From positions 3,720,001-3,784,000 of the forward strand of contig NW_026944388.1 in assembly GCF_033439725.1 (NCBI RefSeq): a stretch of 64,000 nucleotides of DNA, given 5' to 3'. This stretch comes from Neurospora tetraspora. Its lineage: Eukaryota > Ascomycota > Sordariomycetes > Sordariales > Sordariaceae. Position 1 is the first letter of the stretch. Every line of letters begins with the position of its first letter. The notes below the pieces were generated by a model. It was not told where the DNA came from. It did no database searches and worked only from the letters and a program-made list of their open reading frames with translations. The position numbers were made by a program, and so were the translations under genes. Shown here one piece after another: positions 11,359-23,558 of the stretch.

Positions 11359-12715
11359 ATGTCGGCGTCGAGTAGGGGAGCTGCTCTCCTTAGGAGTATG
11401 TATTCCCTTTTTTCTTTTCTTCTTGACCTGTTTACCCTGTTGTAGCGAATTGATGCTTCTCGTTGCATACCTCCCCTCCCTCCCTCCCGATCGCAAAACT
11501 TTAAGAAGACACCATAACTAACCGTCGCATCTGTTCTCTCTCCCTCACCAGGCCAACAACGCTCCATCTGCCTACAATGCCGCACCCAAGCCCGAGTACT
11601 TGCGCCCGCCGCCGTCTTCAGCAACCTCGCCGTCGCCGCTCCTAGACGCTACTATTCCGCCGAGGCCTCTGCCACGACAACACCACCCCCTCCTCCCCCC
11701 GTCAACCCCCCCGTCACCACATCAACAGGCACCCACGCCGCCACCTCGACCTCGTCGCAAATCTACCGCATCAAGTCCGGCGTGATCCTGACGCGCCCCC
11801 CGCTCCTGACGCGCGACCTGACCCCCTTTGAAGAATCCTTCTACTTCTACCAGAAGCGGCTCAACGAGCGGCTGACGGCGCCCTTCCGCAAGGACTTCTA
11901 CTTCAAGAAGGACACGGCCTCGGACCTGGACTGGCGCATCAAGCTGAAGGAGCGCCACGGCGTGCCCGCCAAGGACATTGGTCGGTATAACCCGCGCGGC
12001 CGGATGGCGTGGAACGACGAGGTGCTGGTGGGCTCGCATACGTCCAGCAGGGAACAGATGGTGGAGAAGTTGATTGCTGATGCGGAGATGAGAGTGTCGG
12101 AAGATGGTGAGGAGATCCCCGCTGAGGATCGGGTTCCCGTCGAGAAGCCGATGCCGAGACGGACGGAGGCGGATGAGAAGGGGGATGTGAAGCGGTTGGA
12201 TCGGGCGCTGGATAAGACGCTTTATCTTGTGGTGAAGAAGAAGGTGGAGAACGTCGAGGGCGGCGCTGAGAAGAAGGCGCAATGGATGTTTCCCACGGGC
12301 GTGGTTCCTACAGACGAAGGTCTGCACGAGGTATGTGTGTCTTTTTTTGTCTTTCCTTCCTTCCCCCCACATTCATTCTTATGGTTTCCATTCACTAACA
12401 TCACATCCAAACAAACAGACCGCAGCCCGCATCCTAGCCGAGTCCGCAGGCGTCAACATGAACACGTGGATCGTCGGCCGCGTGCCCGTCGCGCACCACG
12501 TCGTCCGCCCCGTCTTCGGCCAGAAGGACGGCGCCCTGCTCAAGAAGGGCGAGAAGATCTTCTTCCTCAAGGGCCGCATCATGGCCGGCCAGGCCGACCT
12601 GACCGACAACCTGCATGACCTGGTCGACTTCAAGTGGCTCACCCAGGAGGAGCTGCGCAGCACGTTGGCGGAGGAGTATTTCCAGAGTGTTAAGGGCATG
12701 TTTGCTGAGAGGTGA
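11359..12715 (+). CDS. MRPL17: Mitochondrial large-subunit ribosomal protein mL46
   Basis: Three exons, 11359-11395, 11552-12330 and 12419-12715 (introns 156 and 88 nt, GT-AG), encode 370 aa. The N-terminus is rich in Arg, Ala and Ser without acidic residues (MSASSRGAALLRSQQRS...), as expected of a mitochondrial targeting peptide. A Pro/Thr-rich linker follows. The conserved body starts near IYRIKSGVILTRPPLLTRDLTPFE and includes DFYFKKDT and RYNPRGRMAW. The C-terminal part (AARILAESAGVNMNTWIVGR, KIFFLKGRIMAGQ, DFKWLTQEEL) is the Nudix-like fold domain of the mL46/YmL30 family, which is structural rather than hydrolytic in ribosomes. The gene name is the yeast one. Confidence 0.92.
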
Positions 12716-13763
12716 ACAATAAACGACCTGGATCAAGCTCTGAAGTGAGAAAGGCCGGAAGGCTGGGGGAGATGAGTGGAAGAGAGACGGGAAGAAGCAT
12801 GTGTACAAATGTATTGATATCAAAAGATGGGTTTGGTTGTTCGGTGGTAAGGTACAAGTGTTGTTTATGCGCTGAGTGGATCTGGACCCCTTCCTAGCCG
12901 AACACGATCAAAAGTCTCGAGAGAATGAGAGATGGTTTGGAGTTGAGCTGACAGGTCTTGTAAGCCCTCGCGCCTCAGCATACTTGACAAGGCCAGGCCA
13001 AGCTCGCATGCCACGTCTAAAGAAGTAGGCAATGGCTGGCATAAAACACAGGGACGAGAGGGGATGAGGACTGAATGAGCTCTCTCGTTCCTTGTTGTTT
13101 TGTAATATAGAAACATATGCTATGTATAGAGATTTGGGTTGAACATGATCATGTCACGTTTGTCCTTGTCCATAGTCGATGTGAGAGATGGCTTGTGATT
13201 ACTACGAGACATCTGCTGATTTGGTCATTCCGCTATCTTCAGTTGAAGTCTGATACTAACATACACAAACAGAACAAGATTCCTGAGCTGACTACATATC
13301 CGTAGGCCGATCCTGCACTATAGACCACTATGGCCGTTGCAGTGATCTCTTCAAGATCCAGCCTTGATCTCCAATGAACACCGGTGCTCCCGGCTTGAGA
13401 CTCAAAGCTTGAGCCGGCGGCAGAGCGAGCAACGGTATTTTCAAGCTGGCTGGAAATCCTACCTCATAACGGCCTGTAGGGGATCTTCACGCGGCTCCCT
13501 ACGCCGCCTCCGTCACCGTCATCCTCCTCGATCATCCATCCATGTGAGCCCGTTGGCTTGCTCCTCTAGCGGGAACACCTCGCGCGCGCGTACTCCTCCA
13601 ATCCCCGAAATTGACCAACACATTAAGTTGGCATTACCACACACACACACACACAAGTCGAGTCTCAAACTAGTTCCCATCTGAAGAGCAATGTGAGCAA
13701 TATACAAATCGGGATGACAGTCCAGACAAAAAGGAACTCATCCTAGAGATCCCGATCATCATC
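12716..13763. other. Intergenic, between convergent genes
   Basis: About 1 kb of 3' flanking DNA for the convergent mL46 and PARN-like genes. It contains a (CA)n run near 13632-13652. No supported gene. Confidence 0.5.
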
Positions 13764-15679
13764 CTAGAGATTCCGGACCCTGGTCTTTCTGAGTGGAATC
13801 GAAGCAGCAGTGAGCGCCAAAACTTCACCGTCGTCGAGTATCAGTTTGTTTCCAAACTTCTCCCAGAAAACCGCCTCCCACGGCGGAAGACGATGGATCT
13901 CCGGTACCTCATGCTTCTCCTCCTCCTCCTCGTCACTTCCATCACCAAAGACACTGGGCGGAGTGTCAATGCTTCCAGTCATGCCAGAAGCGACAGAAGA
14001 GCAAATACTTGACCGACGACTGATTCTGTCGGGAGCAAAAGGGTTGAGAGTGAAGAAAAGCTTGCTTGGTTTCTTGGCTTTCATTCTCATGCTCCCGTAG
14101 GTCTTCTGGGGTCTGGTCTTGCTCAGCCACGGCTCCTTCTGCAGCTTCTTTGCTGCGACCTTGAGGAACGCGAGATTGGAGTACCAGCCGTAAAGTCCAT
14201 GTTCTTCAGCCATCTTGTCCTTGTATTCCAGTCCCCGTACCTGTGTGGCACGAGGTCCTCCCTCTTCCTCTGCAGCAGAGATGAACTCGATCGAAGACTT
14301 GCGCTTGTGGGGTGAGTGAGATGGGTAGTTGTCGGGGGGATACAGGATTCTGGTGTCCACGATCCGAGGGAAGATTTGGTGTATTCTCTTTGTGAATTCG
14401 TCGAGTGTCTCCGGAAGTGGGCCCAGAAACGTCGAGTAAAAGTAGCACAGCATGTCGAGCTGACCGTGTACGAGCAGGATAGGTCGCCTGAGCCTGTTTC
14501 TGTATTCAGCTGCTTCGATTCGGTCACGGAAAGCCGAGATGAGTTGTTCTCGCGAGTCGCGATCCATATGCGATACGTAGAAAAAGCACAGTTCGGGCTC
14601 GATGTCGTCGGCAAAGTGTCCCCCGAGGAGGGCCTCCACCACGTAGAGAAAGCCTGTAAGAACAAGCATTAGTGGAATCAGGAAGGTCTGGGTTTTATGA
14701 CGTGCTATCGGAGTGGCTTACCTGATTGTTGCGTCAGTGCAGTGCGTCGGCTCGTCAACTTCTGTGAGAATCGATCAGTGAATGGTCCGAGACTCGTGAT
14801 TTGTGACTGTTTTACTGACCTCCGTGATGAGCTCTGCGCGACTGAGCTTCTTGATTTGCATGATTCGGTTGTCATCTTTGGGCGTTGCGCGACACTCATC
14901 AAAGCAGGAGTGGACAAGTTGGCAGATGAGTCCAACTTGAAGGCTAGTGAACCGTTCGCCTGAGGGGGTCGCTAAGTCGAGGGTTTTGTCCTGTAAAGGA
15001 AGGCGGGCATGAGCTTGACGAGCCAACAAAGTTGATAGACAAGAGCGGAAATGGTCACCATACCTCTTTTGTCAGCCAAGATGTGATCTGCGCATTGGCC
15101 CAGGTCCGAAATGTCTGGGACTCAACGTCTAGTTTGTTGATGTCCAACGGCTTCTTGGACTCCCAAGGCTGGAGGAAACGTTCCTCGACTGTTTGCGCCT
15201 CCCAGCGGGTCAAGTAAGGAACACCCCGTTCCCAAGCTTCGTTGTAATCCCAGCCGTGTGTCCTCAACTGTTTAAGGGTGTCGTAGGTAAAGGAGAATGT
15301 TCGATTGACGGTCTTTGCGATGAGTTCCGCCTGGATGTTCGCAGAAAGGAACCAAGGGGTGATGGCAAAGTTGAAGCTACGAGCAGAGTATTCTGAGACT
15401 CGCCATGTCAGTTACCTCGTTGAAATGGTCACGTAAGGGGTGGCCATCGCACGTACCCTTTTTCTCCTCGTCGTATTGGAAACAAGTGAGGCCAATCTTG
15501 GAGATGTGGTAAATCTTGGAGTGTTCTACCAACTCGCGATAGAGCTCCTCCTTGGTCTGGTCAGCTTTGGTGATAGCATCGGGATGACCGATGACAGAAA
15601 GCGAGATGTACTCGGCATCGGCAATCGCGTCGAGGACAGTGGGTAGGTGGCCCCAGAAGTTGTTGTTGTCGACTTCCAT
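13764..15679 (-). CDS. PARN/CAF1-family protein, probably catalytically inactive
   Basis: Five exons on the minus strand, 15679-15457, 15392-15064, 14990-14820, 14761-14722 and 14653-13764, encode 550 aa. The order of conserved blocks is that of the PARN branch of CAF1 deadenylases: N-terminal NNNFWGHLPTVLDAIADAEY (5-24), a block with LRTHGWDYNEAWERGVPYL where PARN has its FNKVFRNGIPYL region, GFLYVVEALLGG (about 255), then ILLVHGQLDMLCYFYSTFLG PLPETL (about 313-338). Active family members need four acidic residues (DEDD). Here the first pair is absent (ISLSVIG at 25-31 in place of the usual D-x-E-x-x-G). One aspartate is kept (D321 in GQLDML), and the last seems replaced (LYGWYSN at 408-414 where PARN has GYDAY). 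An Arg/Ser-rich and Glu-rich C-terminal tail follows. It is likely an RNA-binding or scaffold paralogue; a role in poly(A) removal is not supported by the visible residues. Confidence 0.85.
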
Positions 15680-16526
15680 TCTGAGAGAGATCTGAGCCGC
15701 GATCTAGATGCCCATCAACGTAAGTCCCGGACCTGATGCGAGCAGATCTTGCGAAGATGAGGGACAACCTGGGAGAAAGGATGAGGGTAGGAAAACAATA
15801 TTCAAACTCAGAAGTGGGGTGAAAAGGTAGGTAATGAAACTCCCGCGAGGAAAATCCCAAGTTTCGTCACTGCTCGGGCAACGCGGTAGACGTGACTTCC
15901 GCTATCGGCTCGCCTCCCTATCATGTCTGACGCAAGCCCATCCGTCGTACCTTCCTCGCGAGCTGGAAGCTGGAAGCTGTACCTGCCACTTCCGTGTGCT
16001 GCAGTTCCTTCCTCGTTTGCGAACGTCGCCGACGGGCACCTGCCCAGTCCTGCCTGTTTGGTGCCTTGACCGAACTGAAACATGAATGGCTCCATAGAGG
16101 TACCTATTTGCCGGAACATCAGATGAAGAGTAGGGGATGTCACAAGACCAGGGAAAGATACGGTAACGGGTAGCACGTTTGAAAAGATAATGAAATGAAG
16201 CCTTACTGGTATATGGTCTATCGCGGGTAGTCAAACCAGATCGGGAATATCGTTGGCGCTCTTTGATCTTTTTCTCAGGCATATCAATGTCCTCTGCTTT
16301 CGTTGTTCATCGCCGACCCTACGAAGCGCCATCCCTTCTAAATGCTGTCCACCAAAGAATCCAGCCAGACAAAAACACCGTCACAACTCATTGCTCTTAG
16401 ACCCAGAACTCCTCCAGTGCTCAAAAAGATGCCCGTCTCCATGCAGAAAATGACTAAAAGGAAAAGGAGCGAGTTACGAAGAAACCCCCCTTGTGTTGAC
16501 GCCATGTCCCAAGTTGTTGTCTCCTT
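15680..16526. other. Intergenic, promoter of the PARN-like gene and 3' flank of the RMD1-type gene
   Basis: Both neighbours are on the minus strand. Open frames on the minus strand upstream of 15679 do not extend the PARN-like homology. No RNA gene or repeat seen. Confidence 0.5.
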
Positions 16527-18298
16527 CTAGTCAACGCCCGCATACAAATCGACAACGATGTTTACGGCCGCCACAAGAATCTCGGCAGCAATAAGGACAA
16601 TCACTATGAAGCAGTTAGCATGGCCCATGTTCTTGAGGGTTTATGTGTGCATTGCGACTCACCAATCCATTCTAGTTTCTCTCCGTGGCCGTGAGTTAGC
16701 TGGTCCTTGAGAACAGCCAACAAATCGGCAATGACATCCATACGCTCTGTGAGCAACTTGACACGCTGGTCCATCTCGAGGTAACTCCGCACGGCCTTGT
16801 ACAAAGGCTCGAGTTGTGGCTCGACCCAGAACAGCTCCGGTGTATCGAGTACGGAGCCGTTCAGGTGAATGTTGACGCGGAGAATGAAGAGCTCTCCGAT
16901 TTGCATATTGATCTGTTGACGACTGAGGTCGATCTTGCCCGTCAGCGCAATCTGCGTTGGGATATCCTTGCACGTCTCGATGGTCGACGCGATGAGTTCT
17001 TCAAAGAGAGATGTCTGTGTGATACGGTTAGCCGATGGCTTTCTATCGCGGCTTTCAGTAGGATGAGGACCAACCTTGACACTCTGAGCCAGAGCGTGAG
17101 AAATGGCCAGCTTCGTCATGTAGTTGTTCTTGTCTCGTAGCGTGATAAAGTCGTTGTAGATTCGGGCCTGGTATTCGTGTGTGTAGTAAAAGTTGAAGTA
17201 CTCGGTCTCCATATCGTCCGGCCCCAGCTTTTCCAACTCGAACTTCGCAATCTCCTTTAGGAATCGCTGTTCTTGGGCAACTGACATGCCCCATATTACC
17301 ACGACACCGTACTCGAAGAGGAAGACTTCGGGAGTGTGGACTTGAATGTCAAAATCAGCCAGCGGGTCATCCGACACTGCGTTCTCGTCGCTGATGACCC
17401 CTTGGGCCACCATATCCTGAACACCTTCCCTAGAGGTGCTGCCTCCATTGAGGTTGAGGCTGATCAGGTCCTCTGTGCTTTGATAACCACTGCTGTCACC
17501 TTGGGGCACCTCACCGGTGGAATGCCTGCGCGAATGTATGGGGTCGAAAAGTCCCAGCTGTTGTTGCTCTTGAGCTTCTGCCTCCACTCGGTTGTTCTCG
17601 GCCGCCTGCTTGGGGTTGTAGCTATAAGGAGTGTAGATGCACTCGTCGATCAACTTTGGGTTTGCGCCACGGCTCTTGGATCTGCTTTTGAGGAACCGCA
17701 TGAGACCGTCCATCTGGTACCTACTAGCTGTGCAGTACGCCGTCACTCTGGGCAGTCTGTCGCGGTCCGCCTTGCCGAGACGCGCAGCATCACGACGGGC
17801 CGTGGGATCCTTGATACGTGTGTACTGCGAGTATACTTCGCGACCGCTCTCCTCGTCGACGCCATCCTCCTCCAGTTCTGGGTTAGGTAGTAGCTTGAGC
17901 TTCTGGGCATTCTTCGTGCTGCGCTGTGGACCGATCTTGGGCAGGTGAGTGTTGCCAGCGGACGTATAGGGGAGGCCAGAATTGTGGTTGAAGCCGATGG
18001 CACCGCCGCTGTTCCGTCGTCGCAACTTGCCATTCAAGGCCGATAACATGGGAGGGCCGCCGCCGAGACCGCCAGTGCTAATAGCGGAGGAACTTGAAGG
18101 TGACATTGGCGGATGCGGCAAGCTTGGATGCGAGGCGCGGGCCTGGCGATAGGCTGCCTCGGGCTCGATGGTCTTGGTGACGGGATTGGGGTTGAATGTG
18201 ACATTTCGTTGCGGTCTCGCGGGACGGGCGACGTCGGGAGACGATGGCGTCGTGGTGGGGAGTAGCGGTGTATTCTCTGATGCTGTGGTGTTCTCCAT
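16527..18298 (-). CDS. RMD1/RMND1-family (DUF155) membrane protein
   Basis: Three exons on the minus strand, 18298-17075, 17014-16663 and 16603-16527, encode 550 aa. The N-terminal 170 residues are Ser/Pro-rich and probably disordered. The DUF155 domain follows: RVTAYCTASRYQMDGLMRFLKS, then HTPEVFLFEYGVVVIWGMS, EFELEKLG, TKLAISHALAQS, LFEELIASTIE and LTERMDVIADLLAVLKDQLTHGHGEKLEWI. It ends in a membrane helix (about WIVIVLIAAEILVAAVNIVVDLYAG), as in yeast Rmd1/Rmd8 and mitochondrial RMND1. Members are needed for meiotic nuclear division or sporulation in yeast and mitochondrial translation in animals. The 60 nt intron at 17015-17074 has GT, CTAAC and AG signals but is a multiple of three without a stop. 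Removing it joins the conserved AQSVK and SLFEE blocks, so splicing is favoured. The last intron (16604-16662) brings in the membrane helix. Confidence 0.9.
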
Positions 18299-19840
18299 TG
18301 TGTATGTCGTCGCGATCGACTGGTTGGTTGTTGTGATGTTGAGGGGGTGATATGGTGTTGCTTTGTGGCAGGCCTGGGTTTATGTGGCTCGTGTGTTTGC
18401 TGATTCACCGATGGAGGAATGGTCGCACGGAACAAGCAAACTGGAGATATCGACAAGGCCACCACCTCAAGCGCCAACGTGGATTTTCTGAAGAAAAGAA
18501 AAACAATGGGTATTTATTCTGTATATCAACACACTCAAGCGTCCAAAATCTGATGCTCGCTGGTTGGGCTAGAAGAAAAACACCAGAAAACACTGATCGT
18601 CGGCCGTTGTGTTGACGGTGATGGAGGTGTCTGCCGACTTTGTGGTGGTTGTTGTCTGGTCCGTGTCAAGGATCAAAGGCAAGATCAGTGACGTCTTGTG
18701 GCCGGTGGTCGTCCGCTTGAAACTTCAGTGGTGTGGTCGGCTCCGGGGCCGGCCAGTGGACAAGACTGGCCCCCACCTGGCCAAATGCGACAAAGGCTAA
18801 AAATGCGGAGAACGGACGCCAAGGACATTCCCGGTCTAGCCCACAATCGGGAACGCTCCAGCGGGCACCAGCTGCAAGCTTCCCTTGTCTTTCCAAAGAA
18901 ACAATGTCTTTCTCCTTGTCCAAACATCATCCGTCGTTCAATGTTACACCATGAAATAATGCATCATCACATGATTATATGCGTCGTCACAGATGGGAAT
19001 AGCTTCAGTTTTGTCATTTCGAAGAAATACACCACCTCCGATGCCATGCGTTCAACTACCATCGTTCAACACTATCGCCATCCTTTGTCCTGGATTGTGC
19101 GAGCGACAATGGTGTTTCCATATGGACCGATCAAGATGAGTTCCGCCCTGGGGAGTATCATGGGATGACCTCATCTTATCATCTGGACTCATACGGTGAA
19201 CTCCATTACTAGATTTGTACCTCTCTGCTGGGACCCTTTTCTAAACATACCACAAACAGTGACGGCGACGGCGAGGACAACACCCTTCTCTTATACCGTG
19301 GTATACAATTCCATAATCTCTTCCTCTAGACCTCACTCTTGCGAAGCGTGGACTCGCCGATCCAAGCGGTATTACAATTTGACTTTTCCTTTTACTTCGT
19401 CGTCCTCCTTCTCTCCTCCATGATACTCTTCCCTCGACTCCCTTCTTCTCTCTTTGTCTTGGGTCATCCTCCGCTGTTCCTCTGGAGATCACTCAAAGAC
19501 ACTCACACTCCGCATCCAGTAAACTATTTATACTTCGATGAATTACTGCCTCTCTCACGATTTCTTTCCCAGAACATCATCTTGCGTCCGTATTCTAGTG
19601 TCTACGGGGTAGGAAGTGTCCGCAGCCGCTGTTCCAACACATTATTAACCTCGACAAGAGGTCAACGCCATTTCATACCTTCCACCCTTCAACAACTTTC
19701 TCGATCAGTGGCCTCACTACACTCACTGGGTCGTTATATATCAGTCAGCCCGAAATCACGAGGGTCACGTCGGAGCAAATTGAATATTCCAATACAGCTT
19801 ATAGCCCAGGTGGTGCTCAGAGTTCTGCAACACAACCGCG
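18299..19840. other. Divergent intergenic region
   Basis: 1.5 kb between the divergent RMD1-type gene and the large unknown gene. It includes a perfect 7 bp inverted repeat (GGCCAGT...ACTGGCC) near 18751-18771 and a C/T-rich tract at about 19370-19450. No supported gene. Confidence 0.5.
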
Positions 19841-22800
19841 ATGAACTCGATATTTGGGCCGGCTAAAGCTTGGTTCGTGTCCTTGCCGACATCCAGCCCG
19901 GCTTCCGATCCAGAGCCAGCAGCAAGGAGTTCAAGCAACTCAACATCCGGCCATAGCCACGGTGTGTACTCGACCCCATGCAACATTATGTCGACCGAGA
20001 CAGCTAACAACTTTCCAAGAAACAGCCAATGACGCGTCATCATCATCCCCGAAGAGTACCAAGCCGGACGATGAAAGTAGTTCAGATGATGACTGTTTTA
20101 ATGCGGCCATCCAGGACCGCCTGCGGCAAAACCCTGTCCAAGAAATCCCGAAAGAGGAAAAGGTAGAGGATAAAGAGCCGTTTGGGGGAAGGTTTGAGAA
20201 TATGCGCGCAGTTCATGCAAAAGAATCGAAGGGGACAGAAGACAGCGACCATGCTACTAAGTCTCTCCAGCCAGCTTTTCCTATATCGTCGATCAAACAC
20301 GACAAGCCCACGTCTTCAAATACACAGAGCAACAACTACAACGCCACATCTAAGCCCAGCACCAATGGCTCGAATAAGGGGGAGGGTACTGAAAGTGAAG
20401 GCGCCATCAATCTCCCCGTATCGCAAAGCGCCAGTTCCACAAACCGTATCGGAACTCCTATTGCACGTCACAGCAGAGAAACTCCAAGCATCGTCGAGAC
20501 TGGGTCTTCAAAGAGGCCTCTAGTCGTCCAAGATATTGAGGCCTTGAGCCGTAGTGGAAGCGTCGACAGCGCAAAGAGACGGAGGTTGAGCATTGGACGG
20601 CATCAGACGCCATGTTTTGACCAATTGTTCTCCAAAGATCAGCGTCAGCGCTTCAAACGAGAGTCCGGTTCATCTCATTCCCGGACGAGAGCGCCCTCGA
20701 GACCTCTGAGTAAAAACTTGGTTTCTCGAATGAGCCCTGGCAGCAATCTAGATAAGGCGAAGTCAAAGGAGATTGTTAAAAGTATCAGGGACACGCCGAC
20801 TACAGCAGGCGCTAAGGCGACGGAGAAAATCCAGCAAATCAAAGAGAGGGCAAAGGAGGCTCAAACACCCAAACGAACGGAAGAGCAAGTGGTACGAGAA
20901 TTCACCAAAGCACCCATTGAAAGCTTATTCGGCGGTAAGCCTGCAAGCAATCCAACAGGCACCATTGTCGCTTCAAGCAGCCAACAAAACAAAGCTGCTA
21001 AAAGCATTTTCGGTGACAAGACTGCCAGCAATCCAACAAACACCATCGTTCCTTCGAGGAGCCAACCGACCAAAGATACACGAGGAACGCAAGGTGACAA
21101 AAACCAGACATCAAGACAACCAGCAACCCATCGAGCAGCTCAGGCAACACAGCCGTCTCTCCCAATAAAGAAGCCCTCACAACCGGGTGATGCTATAACA
21201 TACGAAGATCATTTCAAGCATATCAAGGACAAGTACCCACAACCGAAACCTGCAACGATCGTTAACAGACTCCCTGACATTCAACAGTCATCAAAAGAAA
21301 ACGGCAGACCACTTCGGACCCCGACAGCCCGAAAGCGCAACAAGCCTACCGCGACGCTTGCATCATCAAGCAAGAATCCACCAACACCACGAACGAACAT
21401 CAACGCCGGTCCAACAGTCCTTCCATCGGTGCCAGCGCCCCCTCATCACCTCCCAGCTGCTCCTTCAGCTCCAGAACCAGCCCCCGCTGCTGCCATCCCT
21501 CCACCTCCACCCACGAAAGCCGTCCCCGCGCAATCCCTCCTCTCCCCCACCGATGTCATCCTACAATACGTAATCTACCGGACCGACAAATATTGTCCTC
21601 TCACCGACCCCAACACACCACACTTCCGAACAAAACCTGTCTTCATTTCCAAAAAGGAAGCAAACGAAACCTGCGGACGACGGGTGTTCGAATGGATCAA
21701 GACCATTCCCATTGAGGACTTTCGTAACTTGGACCGCCAATTTATGGGAAATAACCTTTTCCAGGGCACGATCACGTACGAGGATGGCGATGTTCAGCTT
21801 TATTATGTGCGTGAGGAGGCGAAGATATTGGGGGAGGTGGTGAAGAAGAGGGGGTTGTGGCTAGATGAGGAGGGGATGGGGATTTATACGAAGAAGATGT
21901 GGGCTGTTTGGGCTGTTAGGTACTATTCGAATGGGGAGGAGGAGGAGCACCAGCAGCAGGGACAGGAGGGGAAACATGAGGGGGCCTCAAGTGTGGGAGG
22001 GGGAGTGGGAAGTGGAAGGGTTGAGGTGGTGGATGAGGGCAATGAGGGGGATGATGAAGATGATGGTGAAGAGGATGAAGACCTGTTGGGCGATCGGACT
22101 GTCAATGAGCAGCTCAATGAAGGGGTTGTGGAGGTGGGAGAAGGTGTGGGACAGGAGAGCAGCGAGGGGTCTGGAGTTATGGCAGGAGAGGGAGTCGACA
22201 AGACTGGAGAGAAGATCAGCGACGATCTGGATATCTCCGTTGTTCAGATGAACCTGGATTCACAAACCGAGGGCCATCAAACGCAAACGGAACCCGAGAT
22301 TCACACTCAACAGGAAGTTACGAGCGAAACCCAGAGCAAAACCCAAACACAGTCGGAGAACCAATCTCACGCTAGTCCCCAGACTCAATTGGAAGGACAT
22401 CATAGAGCAAACATCCAAGGCCATCCAGAACCTCACAAGACCGGTGTTGAGGGTCATTCAGGACCTCAGCCAGAGCCAAATCCACCAACCAACCTTTCCA
22501 CCCCAGCACGAACAGAACATAATGTTTCCAACCCAACCCAGCCTCAAACCCAACCCACCAAACCACCACGCCCACCCACACCCCCCCTCCCCTGCTCTTT
22601 ATACTCCCCTCCTCCCCCCTCAACCATCTACTCCTCCTCATCAGAATCTGACACAGAACACCCCTCCCGGTCCTCCCGCACCAGGGGCAGAAGCCTCCCC
22701 AACAACATTCCCCCACCACCCCCTCCCCTCCCCTCGTCCATTCTCCTCACCCCCAAAACCACCCACCACGGAACATTCACCACCCTCCGCCTCGCCAACC

Positions 22801-23558
22801 TCGAGGTGCTTGAAGTTTTCAAGCAGCTGGCGAGGCCAGGGACAGCGAGGTATAGCGATGTTTATCATTGGAGGGAGGAGGTATTGCCTGAGGCGGAGAG
22901 GGTTTTTAAGGAGATGGGTTGTAATGACGATGACGGGGATAATGATAGGGAGGGGAAAGAAGAGGGTGGTGGAATAGAGAAGACACCAATAAAACTGGAG
23001 TGGGTGCCTGATGCGCAACTGTTCAAGTGGCGGTTCAGGAAGGTCGAGGTTTGGGTTGAGGAGTTGGAACTTAAGGGGCCGAAGGATTTGGGGGGTTTGG
23101 AGGTTAAGATGCCACAGGGAAATTCAGGGAATTCGGGATCGTTTGGGCCATCTGGGCTGTCTGGGTCGAAGACGGGATCAGGCTCGGGGTCAGGCTCTGG
23201 TACAGGTACGGCTTCGTCTTCAAGCGCTACCGGTAATGGAAACGTCCGGGCTGGAACGAGAACGGGAACAACGGTGAAAGTAACTACAACCAGTCCCAAA
23301 ACCGCCCCAGACAATACCCCCACTACCCATGAGCAATGGAAACACTACAAAAACGCCCAACCAGTATTAGCAGCCAAGGCCAAGGCAAAGAAGCGTCGAA
23401 GGCCAACAAGGGAGGAGAAGGGAAAGGGAAAAGCTGTTGACGTTGACCCCGTCGTCACTAACAAGGGGACTGGAAACGGAGCAGAACAAGGGATTGTGGA
23501 TGCGTGGGCGGCAGAGTTGGGAGGTAGCGAGGATGGTGATTTGAGTGAGGAAGATTGA
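19841..23558 (+). CDS. Large low-complexity protein of unknown function, probably nuclear
   Basis: Two exons, 19841-19961 and 20026-23558 (64 nt intron with GCTAAC branch point), give 1217 aa. No known family is recognised. Two segments look folded: residues about 550-676 (VILQYVIYRTDKYCPLTD... EWIKTIPIEDFRNLD... AVWAVRYYSN) and about 952-1066 (TLRLANLEVLEVFKQLARPG, DVYHWREEVLPEAE, WVPDAQLFKWRFRKVEVWVEE). They are separated by acidic (709-766), Gln/Thr/Glu-rich (786-832) and Pro-rich (879-952) stretches. A 27-residue unit is tandemly duplicated at 340-393. A basic KAKAKKRRRP near 1159 looks like a nuclear localisation signal. An in-frame ATG at 19854 reads through the putative intron without a stop and gives a 1234 aa alternative; the spliced form is preferred for its plain splice signals. 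The gene is convergent with mot1. Confidence 0.8.
20922..21083 (+). repeat. Tandem duplication of an 81 bp coding unit
   Basis: Units 20922-21002 and 21003-21083 each encode 27 residues of the large unknown protein, starting SLFGGKPASNPTGTIV and SIFGDKTASNPTNTIV. The phase is kept, so the duplication leaves the frame intact. Confidence 0.85.

Noticed and set aside
19339-19866. 175-codon open frame on the plus strand
   Set aside because: Overlaps the start of the large unknown gene in another frame. Composition is that of a C/T-rich leader.
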